From Clostridia bacterium (GTDB lineage Bacteria; Bacillota; Clostridia; Oscillospirales; Acutalibacteraceae): DNA of 9,537 nucleotides. Of the stretch, positions 1-6,262 are shown one piece after another. The stretch lies in the NCBI GenBank assembly GCA_017431755.1, contig JAFRKM010000103.1:1-9537 (forward strand), in the 5' to 3' direction. The first letter of the stretch is position 1. Each line of letters opens with the position of its first letter. The notes under the pieces are model-generated. The model saw nothing but the letters and a program-made list of their open reading frames with translations, searched no databases and was not told the origin of the DNA. The position numbers were made by a program, and so were the translations under genes.

Positions 1-2
1 AA

Positions 3-80
3 AGTAGAAAGGAAAAGAAAAATTTATATCATAATATGAAAAGAAAAAAAATTGGGTATAATATTTTTCTTGTGTTTTAA
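3..80 (+). other. Open frame running in from the left edge, possible tail of an upstream gene
   Basis: Frame 3 is open from the window edge to a TAA at 78-80, two bases before the ptsH ATG. It would encode a Lys-rich tail ending in the residues IGYNIFLVF. It could be the C-terminus of an upstream gene, or a 14-codon mini-ORF starting at the ATG at 36. A stop this close to ptsH would permit translational coupling. Frame 1 also enters open and stops at 37-39, so which frame, if either, is coding cannot be decided from this window. The tail does not resemble any family I recognise. Confidence 0.2.
57..62 (+). promoter_or_regulatory. TATAAT -10-like hexamer upstream of ptsH
   Basis: A perfect TATAAT lies 20 bases before the ptsH start codon. 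No convincing -35 hexamer occurs 16-18 bases upstream; the bases there read ATATGA or similar. If used, transcription would start near position 69 and leave only about 13 untranslated bases with no Shine-Dalgarno sequence. In this AT-rich background the match may be chance. Confidence 0.25.
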
Positions 81-82
81 AA

Positions 83-373
83 ATGGAAAAAATTGAATTT
101 AATTTTAATGATGAAGCTGGATTGCATGCAAGACCGGCTGGAAGTTTAGTTAAAATTGCTTCTGGATTTGATTCTTCTGTTGTAATGAAAAAAGACGGTA
201 AATGTGCTAGCGCAAAAGGCCTTTTTGCTGTAATGGGTTTATCTATTAAAAAAGGTGATAAAGTTGAAGTTGAAATTGAAGGAGAAGATGAAACTCAGGC
301 AAAAGAAGCAATTGAAAAGTTTTTAATAGAAAATTCGGCAGAAATAGAAACACCAGTAGTCCAATCAGAATAA
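83..373 (+). CDS. ptsH: Phosphocarrier protein HPr
   Basis: HPr is the small cytoplasmic carrier that takes phosphate from Enzyme I on a histidine and passes it to sugar-specific IIA proteins. The protein has 96 residues, slightly longer than the usual 85-90 because of an acidic/polar tail. The catalytic motif GLHARPAG places the phosphorylated histidine exactly at His15, with Arg17 and Pro18. Ser46, the site that HPr kinase phosphorylates in typical Firmicutes, is replaced by glycine (AKGLFAVMG, Gly46). That suggests no Ser-P-HPr/CcpA-type catabolite control through this copy. No in-frame alternative start lies upstream and no Shine-Dalgarno sequence is visible, unlike its neighbours. It is the first gene of a four-gene PTS operon, 43 bases before ptsI. 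Family assignment is certain; the regulatory loss is inferred from one residue. Confidence 0.96.
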   Translation: MEKIEFNFNDEAGLHARPAGSLVKIASGFDSSVVMKKDGKCASAKGLFAVMGLSIKKGDKVEVEIEGEDETQAKEAIEKFLIENSAEIETPVVQSE

Positions 374-400
374 TTGAATATTTTGTTTTGTGTCTATAAC

Positions 401-407
401 AAAGGAG
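401..407 (+). promoter_or_regulatory. Ribosome binding site that fixes the ptsI start
   Basis: AAAGGAG lies nine bases before the ATG at 417. It shows that translation starts there and not at the in-frame GTG at 390, which lies upstream of this site. Confidence 0.8.
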
Positions 408-416
408 TTTATTAAA

Positions 417-2087
417 ATGGTTATATTGAAAGGAAAGGGAATAGGAGAAAATATATCTTTTGGTACGCTTTTTATAAACAAAAAGATTTTTGATAACATA
501 CCAAAGTATTTTTATGAAAACCTTGAGTTGGAAAAATCAAGGCTTGAAAAAGCATTAGATAGTGCGATAAAAGAAAATCTAGATATGTATAAAAAAACCT
601 TAGAAATTGGCGGAAAAGCAGATGCTGAAATTTTTGAGGTTCACAACATGATGATTAAAGATAATGACTATAAGTTGTCTATTTTAAGTATTATTGAAAA
701 CGAAAAATATAACTGTGAATATGCCGTTTATAAAGCATCTAAAAAATTTCATGAAATGTTTCTTAATTTAGAAGACGAATATATGAGAAATAGAGCTGCT
801 GATGTGAAGGACATTTGTTTTAGTATTTTGAAATATCTTAAAAGTGAAACAGATGAAAAGAAAAAAGAATCACAAATTGATTCTAAAGCAATAGTTTTTA
901 GTGATGACTTAATGCCAAGTGAGGTTTCAAATGCAGATAAAAATTTAATTAGTGGATATGTTTTGTCTGGTGGTTCAGATTGTTCGCATGCTGCTATTTT
1001 GGCTAGACTTTCAAATATACCAATGGTTGTTGGTGTTGGTGACCATATAAAGCCTGAGTACGAGGGCATGGATGTGGCAATTGATAGTGGTGAAGGTAAG
1101 GTTTATATAAGCCCTGATACTGATACGGTAAAAATGCTTCAGAAAAAAGAAAAGCTTTATAGCAAAAAACATGAAGCACTTGATAATTTAAAAGGCAAGG
1201 AAAATATTACTCTTGATGGATACAAAGTTAATATATATGCTAACATAAATAATGATCATCAAATGGACGAGGTTTTGAAGAGTGATGCCGATGGAATAGG
1301 ACTTTTTAGAAGTGAGTTTTTGTATTTAAACAGAAATTCTTATCCTGATGAAGAAGAGCAGTTTGAAACATACAAAAAAATAGTAGAAAGGATGGGCGGA
1401 AATAAGGTTGTTATTCGTACTTTAGATATAGGGTCTGATAAAAGTGAGAAATATTTTGAATTTCCCGAGGAAACAAACCCTGCAATGGGTTACAGGGGAG
1501 TAAGAGTTTGCTTAGACAGGCCAGAAATTTTAATTACTCAGCTTCGTGCAATATATAGAGCTTCTAATTATGGCAATATTTCAATTATGTTTCCAATGAT
1601 AATATCAGAAAAAGAAGTTAAAGCTTTAAAAGATATAGCGGCTAAAGTTCGCCGTGATTTAAAAAAAGAAAACATTCCATTTTCTGAGAATGTAGAAATC
1701 GGAATTATGGTAGAAACTCCTGCTGCGGCTCTTATTAGTGATATTTTAGCGTCTGAAGTTGATTTTTTTAGCATAGGGACTAATGATTTAACTCAGTATA
1801 CTTTGGCAATAGATAGGCAAAATAGTAAGGCAAATCAATTTTTTGATTCACATCATAAAGCTGTTTTAAGAATGATAAAATTAATCATAGATAATGCACA
1901 CAAACAGGGTATTTGGGTAGGAATTTGTGGAGAAATAGCTTCCGACGAATCCCTTACTGAAGCGTTCCTTGCAATGGGTGTAGATGAGCTTTCGATGCCA
2001 TCCTCGTGTATTCTTAAAATAAGAAAAAAAGTTTTAGAAACAAATGTTGGAAAAGTAAAAAATAAAATTTTTAAAAAAATTTTTTAA
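417..2087 (+). CDS. ptsI: PEP-protein phosphotransferase, PTS Enzyme I
   Basis: Enzyme I autophosphorylates from phosphoenolpyruvate and hands the phosphate to HPr, starting every PTS relay. From the ATG at 417 the protein has 556 residues, slightly under the usual 570 or so. The N-terminal swivelling/HPr-binding half contains the phospho-histidine motif GGSDCSHAAILAR, with the active His at residue 191. This is a G-S-x-x-S-H variant of the common GGRTSH and resembles forms I recall from Clostridia. The C-terminal PEP-binding barrel shows DGIGLFRSEFLYL, RTLDIGSDK, NPAMGYRGVRVCL, the metal/PEP motif GIMVETPAAA, GTNDLTQYTLAIDR and the catalytic Cys504 in GICGE. The last 20 residues are Lys-rich. 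The gene follows ptsH by 43 bases and precedes crr by 21. An upstream GTG at 390 would add nine residues but lacks a ribosome site. Assignment is secure. Confidence 0.97.
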   Translation: MVILKGKGIGENISFGTLFINKKIFDNIPKYFYENLELEKSRLEKALDSAIKENLDMYKKTLEIGGKADAEIFEVHNMMIKDNDYKLSILSIIENEKYNCEYAVYKASKKFHEMFLNLEDEYMRNRAADVKDICFSILKYLKSETDEKKKESQIDSKAIVFSDDLMPSEVSNADKNLISGYVLSGGSDCSHAAILARLSNIPMVVGVGDHIKPEYEGMDVAIDSGEGKVYISPDTDTVKMLQKKEKLYSKKHEALDNLKGKENITLDGYKVNIYANINNDHQMDEVLKSDADGIGLFRSEFLYLNRNSYPDEEEQFETYKKIVERMGGNKVVIRTLDIGSDKSEKYFEFPEETNPAMGYRGVRVCLDRPEILITQLRAIYRASNYGNISIMFPMIISEKEVKALKDIAAKVRRDLKKENIPFSENVEIGIMVETPAAALISDILASEVDFFSIGTNDLTQYTLAIDRQNSKANQFFDSHHKAVLRMIKLIIDNAHKQGIWVGICGEIASDESLTEAFLAMGVDELSMPSSCILKIRKKVLETNVGKVKNKIFKKIF

Positions 2088-2108
2088 TAAAAAAGGAAGG
2101 GTGATATT

Positions 2109-2591
2109 TTGTTTGGATTTGTAGAAAAAAAGGATGAAAAATCCTTGGTGGCAGTTCAAACAGGCAAAGTTGTTTCTGTATCAGAAGTTCCCGACGAAGT
2201 TTTTTCAGAAAAAATATTAGGTGATGGTGTAGCAATTATTCCGGAAGAAGATAGTGTGGTTTCACCTGTGGATGGAGAGGTGATTCAAGTTGCTGAAACA
2301 GGACACGCTTTTTGTATTAGATCTGAAGATGGAATAGATGTTTTGATTCATATTGGAGTAGATACTGTAAATCTTAAAGGAGAAGGTTTTGAAAGCTTTG
2401 TGTCTGTTGGTCAAAAAATTAAAGCAGGCGATTTGATAGGCAAAGCAAATATAGAATTAATTAAAGAAAAAGGATACCCGATTCATACGGTGGTACTTAT
2501 AACAAATATGGGTGAACTCAAAGATATGAAAACTATTTTTGGAGATGCTAAAATTGGTGAAACAAAAATAGTATCATATAGAAAAAATTAG
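2109..2591 (+). CDS. crr: Glucose-type PTS IIA component (free-standing IIA-Glc)
   Basis: This soluble protein receives phosphate from HPr and passes it to the IIB domain of the permease. It has 160 residues and is a single-domain IIA of the glucose family. Two family histidines lie 15 residues apart: His66 in GHAFCI and the phosphorylated His81 in DVLIHIGVDTVNLKGEGF, the same spacing as His75/His90 of E. coli IIA-Glc. Translation starts at a TTG, placed seven bases after the ribosome site AAGGAAGGG (2093-2101). The GTG at 2101 is out of frame and soon hits a stop. In Bacillus this domain is usually fused to the permease; here it is a separate gene 36 bases before the IICB gene, and that permease lacks a IIA domain. 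The symbol crr is given by homology. Any role as a regulator of other transporters, as in enteric bacteria, is unproven. Confidence 0.93.
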   Translation: MFGFVEKKDEKSLVAVQTGKVVSVSEVPDEVFSEKILGDGVAIIPEEDSVVSPVDGEVIQVAETGHAFCIRSEDGIDVLIHIGVDTVNLKGEGFESFVSVGQKIKAGDLIGKANIELIKEKGYPIHTVVLITNMGELKDMKTIFGDAKIGETKIVSYRKN

Positions 2592-2627
2592 TTTTAAAAA
2601 TACATAAAAAGAAAGAGAGGATTTTTT

Positions 2628-4241
2628 ATGAGCGAAAAAAATTTATCTAGTAAAACTTTAAGTAAAAACAGTTGTTTTAGTGTACTTCAAAGAATAGGGC
2701 AATCATTTATGTTTCCTATTGCGCTTTTGCCGATTGCTGGCCTTCTTCTTGGAATAGGGGCATCATTTTCAAACGAAAAAATGATAGCATCTTATAAACT
2801 TGAGTGGCTTTTAGGTAGTGGAACATTTTTAAATTTTGTTCTTGTAATAATGAAAAACACAGGGGATATAGTTTTTGCTAACCTTCCAATAATTTTTGCA
2901 ATAGGTGTTGCAATAGGTATGGCATATAAAGAAAAAGCGGTTGCCGCACTTTCTGCAGCAATAACTTTTTTAACAATGCATTCCACAATTTCTTCGTTAC
3001 TTTCTTTAACAGGTAAATTGGTTCCGGGCGCACTTTTAGAAGGTTCTTTAAAATCTGTTTGTGGAATTAAATCACTTGATATGGGTGTTTTTGGCGGAAT
3101 TATAGTTGGCCTTGGTGTTGCGGCACTTCATAATAGGTTTTATAAAATAAAATTACCAGTAGTCCTTTCATTTTTTGGTGGAATAAGATTTGTTCCGATT
3201 ATTTCGGTTATAGTTTATATTTTTGTTGGTGCTTTAATGTTTTTTGTATGGCCATATGTTCAAAGCGGAATGTATTCGCTTGGTAGCTTAGTTTTAGCAT
3301 CAAAATATGCAGGAACGTTTGTATATGGAGTTATAGAAAAAGCTTTGGTTCCTTTTGGACTTCATCATGTTTTCTATACACCATTTTGGCAAACAGGTCT
3401 TGGTGGTTCGCAATTTATAGACGGTGCATATGTAACGGGTGCACAAAATATTTTCTTTGCACAGTTAGCATCACCAAATACAACCAGATTTAGCGTTGAT
3501 GCAGCAAGATTTTTACAAGGTAGATTTCCGTTTATGATTTTTGGTCTTCCAGGTGCAGCACTTGCAATGTATGTTACTGCAAAATCATCTAAGAAAAAAT
3601 TAGTAGGCGGACTTCTTTTCTCAGCAGCACTTACATCAATATTAACAGGAATTACAGAACCAATTGAATTTACATTTTTATTTGTGGCACCTGTGCTTTA
3701 TGGAATACATTGCTTGTTTGCAGGGCTTTCACATATGCTTTTACACATGTTAAATGTAGCAGTTGGATCAACATTTTCATGCGGAGTAATAGACCTTTTA
3801 TTATTCGGTGTTTTGCCAGGAAACGAAAAAACAAATTGGATATATATAATTCCAGTTGGAATAGTATATTTTGTAATTTACTACTTCTTGTTTAAATTTG
3901 TAATAGTAAAATTCAATTTACAAACTCCGGGTAGGGAAGAAGATGAATTAGATCCAAAACTTTATACTAAAAAAGATTTTAACAAGTGTAAAGATACTAC
4001 TCCGGAAATGATATTAGCCGGATTAGGTGGCGTGGAAAATATAGAGCATTTAGATTGCTGTGCCACAAGGCTTAGAGTTAAATTAGTTGACATAGAAAAA
4101 ATTGATGAAAATATGCTAAAACAAAGCGGTTGCGCAGGAATTATTAAAAAAAGTGATAGCATACAAGTAATTTATGGACCTAGAGTAACTGTAATTAAAG
4201 CGGAACTGGAAGAATATATTGCCGCTTTAAAGGAAAATTAG
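2628..4241 (+). CDS. ptsG: PTS glucose-family permease IICB
   Basis: This membrane permease imports a hexose, most likely glucose, and phosphorylates it during transport. It has 537 residues: an N-terminal IIC membrane domain with about ten hydrophobic segments (roughly residues 20-430), a linker, and a C-terminal cytoplasmic IIB domain. IIC motifs match the glucose branch: ALVPFGLHHVFYTPFW, GRFPFMIFGLPGAALAMY, the sugar-binding ITEPIEFTFLF and FNLQTPGRE before the linker. The IIB site reads LDCCATRLRV. Cys478 aligns with the phospho-cysteine of LDACITRLRV, and Cys477 replaces the usual alanine. Overall it resembles Bacillus subtilis PtsG without its C-terminal IIA, which the upstream gene supplies. 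AGAGAGG lies about eight bases before the ATG. No antiterminator-binding hairpin is visible in the 36-base gap. Glucose specificity is likely; maltose or N-acetylglucosamine relatives share much of this layout. Confidence 0.9.
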   Translation: MSEKNLSSKTLSKNSCFSVLQRIGQSFMFPIALLPIAGLLLGIGASFSNEKMIASYKLEWLLGSGTFLNFVLVIMKNTGDIVFANLPIIFAIGVAIGMAYKEKAVAALSAAITFLTMHSTISSLLSLTGKLVPGALLEGSLKSVCGIKSLDMGVFGGIIVGLGVAALHNRFYKIKLPVVLSFFGGIRFVPIISVIVYIFVGALMFFVWPYVQSGMYSLGSLVLASKYAGTFVYGVIEKALVPFGLHHVFYTPFWQTGLGGSQFIDGAYVTGAQNIFFAQLASPNTTRFSVDAARFLQGRFPFMIFGLPGAALAMYVTAKSSKKKLVGGLLFSAALTSILTGITEPIEFTFLFVAPVLYGIHCLFAGLSHMLLHMLNVAVGSTFSCGVIDLLLFGVLPGNEKTNWIYIIPVGIVYFVIYYFLFKFVIVKFNLQTPGREEDELDPKLYTKKDFNKCKDTTPEMILAGLGGVENIEHLDCCATRLRVKLVDIEKIDENMLKQSGCAGIIKKSDSIQVIYGPRVTVIKAELEEYIAALKEN

Positions 4242-4260
4242 TAGTATTATTAATAGTAAA

Positions 4261-4284
4261 AAGAGCCACCAGTTGGTGGCTCTT
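4261..4284. terminator. Bidirectional terminator between converging ptsG and the orphan gene
   Basis: A perfect 10-bp stem, AAGAGCCACC with GGTGGCTCTT, closes a 4-base AGTT loop. It begins 19 bases after the ptsG stop and ends 8 bases before the stop of the convergent gene. It is flanked by a short A-run on the left and a T-rich stretch on the right, so it can end transcription from both sides. Confidence 0.88.
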
Positions 4285-4292
4285 ACTTTATT

Positions 4293-5003
4293 TTAACTGA
4301 AAATATTTTCGGAATACCATTTATATTCTCCGTAGAATATATCGTCTCCTATTGCTTCATCGACTTTTTTGTATATTTTATTGCCGTTGATATGATTTTT
4401 TATAAAATCTTTTTTATTATATACGTTTCCCGCTTTTAAAAGACCCATATAAAGGGTTAACTTTTGGCAATATATATATTCATCTGGATTGCTTCTATAT
4501 AAATTTGTTAGTTGTTCAAAATCATTAAATTCTTCATATATGCGGTCCATATAAATACAAGTGCTTATTAGTTCTTTTTTATTAAATAGAAACGGACGCT
4601 TTCTTAAATTTAAGACTTCTATAAATATAATAAATATTAGATTATTTTTTTTAATTTCAGGTAAATTTTTTTTATTTACGAAATATTTGGCAAACTGAGA
4701 TAGTTGTTTAAGAGTAATTTGTGAGTTAAAATCATCAAGTATTTTTTTATCTTTTATATTGTTTATATCTGTAAATTTTAATCTTTCTTTGTTCATAAGC
4801 TCGTTGTGTTTTTTTAGATTTTCGCGAGTTAAGGGCACATCTATTGAATAAGGGGAAAGCTTATAAGTTTTATTTAATGTTAGTTCGGATAGTGGGGCGG
4901 GTGATTCTTTTGGTGATTCAGGTGTTTCAGATATTGAATTTGAATATTCTGATATTGAAATATCGTGAAAATTGTTTATATCCGGTGGTGTATTAAAAAA
5001 CAT
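4293..5003 (-). CDS. Orphan protein with Ser/Glu/Pro-rich N-terminus
   Basis: I do not recognise this 236-residue protein. It has no signal peptide and no clear membrane segment; one short hydrophobic run at about residues 122-131 looks like a buried helix. Residues 14-40 are low complexity, rich in Ser, Glu and Pro, with two SISE units. The remainder is Lys/Asn/Ile-rich and predicted by eye to be mostly helical, with the tyrosine-rich stretch DEYIYCQKLTLYMG. No catalytic motif or cysteine pair is evident. The start is well supported: AAAAGGAGGA lies seven bases before the ATG. The gene follows the rplL terminator so closely that only 17 bases separate the U-tract from the start codon, so it may depend on read-through from the ribosomal operon or on a promoter inside rplL or the hairpin. 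That it is a real gene is likely from its length, ribosome site and convergent terminator. Confidence 0.75.
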   Translation of the reverse strand: MFFNTPPDINNFHDISISEYSNSISETPESPKESPAPLSELTLNKTYKLSPYSIDVPLTRENLKKHNELMNKERLKFTDINNIKDKKILDDFNSQITLKQLSQFAKYFVNKKNLPEIKKNNLIFIIFIEVLNLRKRPFLFNKKELISTCIYMDRIYEEFNDFEQLTNLYRSNPDEYIYCQKLTLYMGLLKAGNVYNKKDFIKNHINGNKIYKKVDEAIGDDIFYGEYKWYSENIFS

Positions 5004-5020
5004 ACTTAATTCCTCCTTTT

Positions 5021-5054
5021 AAAAAAAAGCTTACAATAGAACATGTAAGCTTTT
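5021..5054 (-). terminator. Terminator of the rplJ-rplL operon
   Basis: Read on the minus strand, an 11-bp stem (AAAAGCTTACA with TGTAAGCTTTT, 8-base loop) starts 22 bases after the rplL stop and runs into eight consecutive T residues. This is a textbook intrinsic terminator. Its U-tract abuts the ribosome site of the downstream orphan gene. Confidence 0.85.
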
Positions 5055-5075
5055 GTTTTTTTATTTGATTTAAAT

Positions 5076-5456
5076 TTATTTTACTTCTACTTCAGCGCCA
5101 AGATCAGTTAATTGTTTTTTGATGTCTTCAGCAGCTTCTTTAGAAACTTTTTCTTTTAGTGGTTTTGGAGCTTCGTCAACGATAGCTTTTGCTTCTTTGA
5201 GTCCAAGACCGGTGATATCTTTAACAGCTTTTACAACTTTAATTTTGTTTTCGCCGGCTGCTTTTAAGATTACATCAAATTCTGTTTTTTCTTCAGCCGC
5301 TGCTGCTGCGCCGCCGGCTGCTGGAGCTGCTGCTACTGCTACTGGAGCTGCTGCGGATACTCCAAATTCTTCTTCAAGTGCTTTTACGAGTTCGCTGAGT
5401 TCGAGAACTGTTAATGCTTTTACATCTTCGATTAATTTTGTTACATTTTTTGACAT
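5076..5456 (-). CDS. rplL: 50S ribosomal protein L7/L12
   Basis: L7/L12 forms the flexible stalk of the large subunit that recruits and stimulates translational GTPases; dimers attach to L10. The protein has 126 residues, typical for the family. The N-terminal dimerisation/L10-binding domain (about 1-33) is followed by an Ala/Pro/Gly hinge (about 34-54, rich in AAPVAVAAAPAAGG). The C-terminal factor-binding domain begins at EKTEFDVILKAAG and contains KIKVVKAVKDITGLGLKEAK. GGAGG precedes the ATG. It lies 48 bases after rplJ and is cotranscribed with it under the L10 leader. A terminator follows, and rpoB, the usual downstream neighbour, is absent from this position. Confidence 0.98.
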   Translation of the reverse strand: MSKNVTKLIEDVKALTVLELSELVKALEEEFGVSAAAPVAVAAAPAAGGAAAAAEEKTEFDVILKAAGENKIKVVKAVKDITGLGLKEAKAIVDEAPKPLKEKVSKEAAEDIKKQLTDLGAEVEVK

Positions 5457-5504
5457 TATTGTTTACCTCCAAAAATTTTTTAATTAATTAATTTAAAGTT
5501 TTAA

Positions 5505-6038
5505 CTAAGAATTTTGCTTTTTTTGAGCAATGGCGTTAAGCGCTGCCACTAAACCTGTTATTGTACCATTAAGTGTGCCAACTAATCCGGCAATAGGAGC
5601 ATTTAAGCCACTGAGTACTTGAGCAATAAGAACTTCTCTTGATGGGAGTTTTGCAAGTCTTGTTACTTCTTTGGCATCAATAACTGATTCATCAATAAAT
5701 CCTGACTTTATTTTGAAAAAATCGTGATCTTTTGCAAATTTACAAAGGATTTTAGAAGCTGCTACGTAGTCGTCATTACATACTGCTATGGCCGTAGAAC
5801 CTTTAAATACATCAGAAAGCTCTTCCATTTTTGCATCTTCAGCAGCTCTTTTTAAAAGAGTGTTTTTTGTTACCATGTATTCCACGCCGGATTCACGAAG
5901 TTCTTTTCTGAGTTTTGTGTCGTCGTCTACGTTAATACCTTGGTAGCTAACTACTACGCCTGCGCAAGCAGATTTTAACTTTTCTGAAAGTTCACTGACT
6001 ATTGCTTTTTTTTGTTCTAATGCTTTAGCGCTTGGCAA
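5505..6038 (-). CDS. rplJ: 50S ribosomal protein L10
   Basis: L10 anchors L7/L12 dimers to 23S rRNA at the stalk base and also binds its own mRNA leader to limit synthesis of the operon. The 177-residue protein begins PSAKALEQKKAIVSELSEKL, typical of Firmicutes L10, and contains VVSYQGINVDDDTKLRKELRESG. The L7/L12-binding helix follows at the Ala/Gly/Leu-rich C-terminus. Translation starts at a TTG. GGAGGTG (6047-6053) lies eight bases upstream, while nearby ATG and GTG triplets are out of frame. The 5' region carries the L10 leader and an attenuator-like hairpin, described separately. Confidence 0.97.
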   Translation of the reverse strand: MPSAKALEQKKAIVSELSEKLKSACAGVVVSYQGINVDDDTKLRKELRESGVEYMVTKNTLLKRAAEDAKMEELSDVFKGSTAIAVCNDDYVAASKILCKFAKDHDFFKIKSGFIDESVIDAKEVTRLAKLPSREVLIAQVLSGLNAPIAGLVGTLNGTITGLVAALNAIAQKKQNS

Positions 6039-6078
6039 TTTGAACTCACCTCCATATTAAAATGTAAATAAAATTAAA

Positions 6079-6121
6079 TTCATCAACTTCCCAAATGATG
6101 AATCAAAGAAAAGCTGATGAA
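6079..6121 (-). terminator. Attenuator hairpin in the rplJ leader
   Basis: On the minus strand TTCATCAGCTTTTC (6108-6121) pairs with GGGAAGTTGATGAA (6079-6092), about 14 pairs including three G-U, followed by a T-rich run at 6061-6078. It sits between the L10-binding element and the rplJ ribosome site, the expected place for a regulated terminator. Its 5' arm can instead pair with part of the upstream L10 element at 6164-6173. Confidence 0.7.
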
Positions 6122-6160
6122 TTATTTAAATTATTTTTATAATTAAAATATAATTCTTGA

Positions 6161-6219
6161 CTAAGCTTTCCTCGGTAGGAAAAGTAAAAACTTTTTATGA
6201 AACCTACTGTCTAGGGAAA
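6161..6219 (-). promoter_or_regulatory. Ribosomal protein L10 leader (L10-L12 binding site)
   Basis: The minus-strand RNA reads TTTCC-CTAGACA-GTAGG, a loop, then CCTAC-CGA-GGAAA. This gives two 5-bp stems, TTTCC/GGAAA and GTAGG/CCTAC, separated by an asymmetric internal loop. It matches my memory of the conserved L10 leader, in which L10 with L12 dimers binds a kink-turn and represses the operon. When this fold forms, GGAAA is paired and cannot join the alternative helix with the terminator's 5' arm. Confidence 0.82.
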
Positions 6220-6230
6220 TTAACAATATT

Positions 6231-6259
6231 ATTTTATCATAGTTTTTGAAGTGTGTCAA
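6231..6259 (-). promoter_or_regulatory. Sigma-A promoter of rplJ-rplL
   Basis: TTGACA (6254-6259), a 17-base spacer and TAAAAT (6231-6236) with an extended TGA in front form a strong housekeeping promoter. It starts four bases after the rplA stop. Transcription would begin near 6224, just before the L10 leader, giving a leader of about 185 bases. Confidence 0.85.
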
Positions 6260-6262
6260 ATA

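Noticed and set aside
390..416. In-frame GTG that would extend Enzyme I by nine residues
   Set aside because: The ribosome site AAAGGAG (401-407) lies downstream of this GTG and is correctly spaced for the ATG at 417, which also matches the family's N-terminus.
2592..2627. Search for a GlcT-type antiterminator hairpin before ptsG
   Set aside because: The 36-base gap is A-rich with only a ribosome site; no stem-loop or terminator is present.
5119..5487. Plus-strand frame rich in Ser/Ala opposite rplL
   Set aside because: It mirrors the Ala-rich hinge of rplL on the other strand, with no ribosome site or family resemblance.
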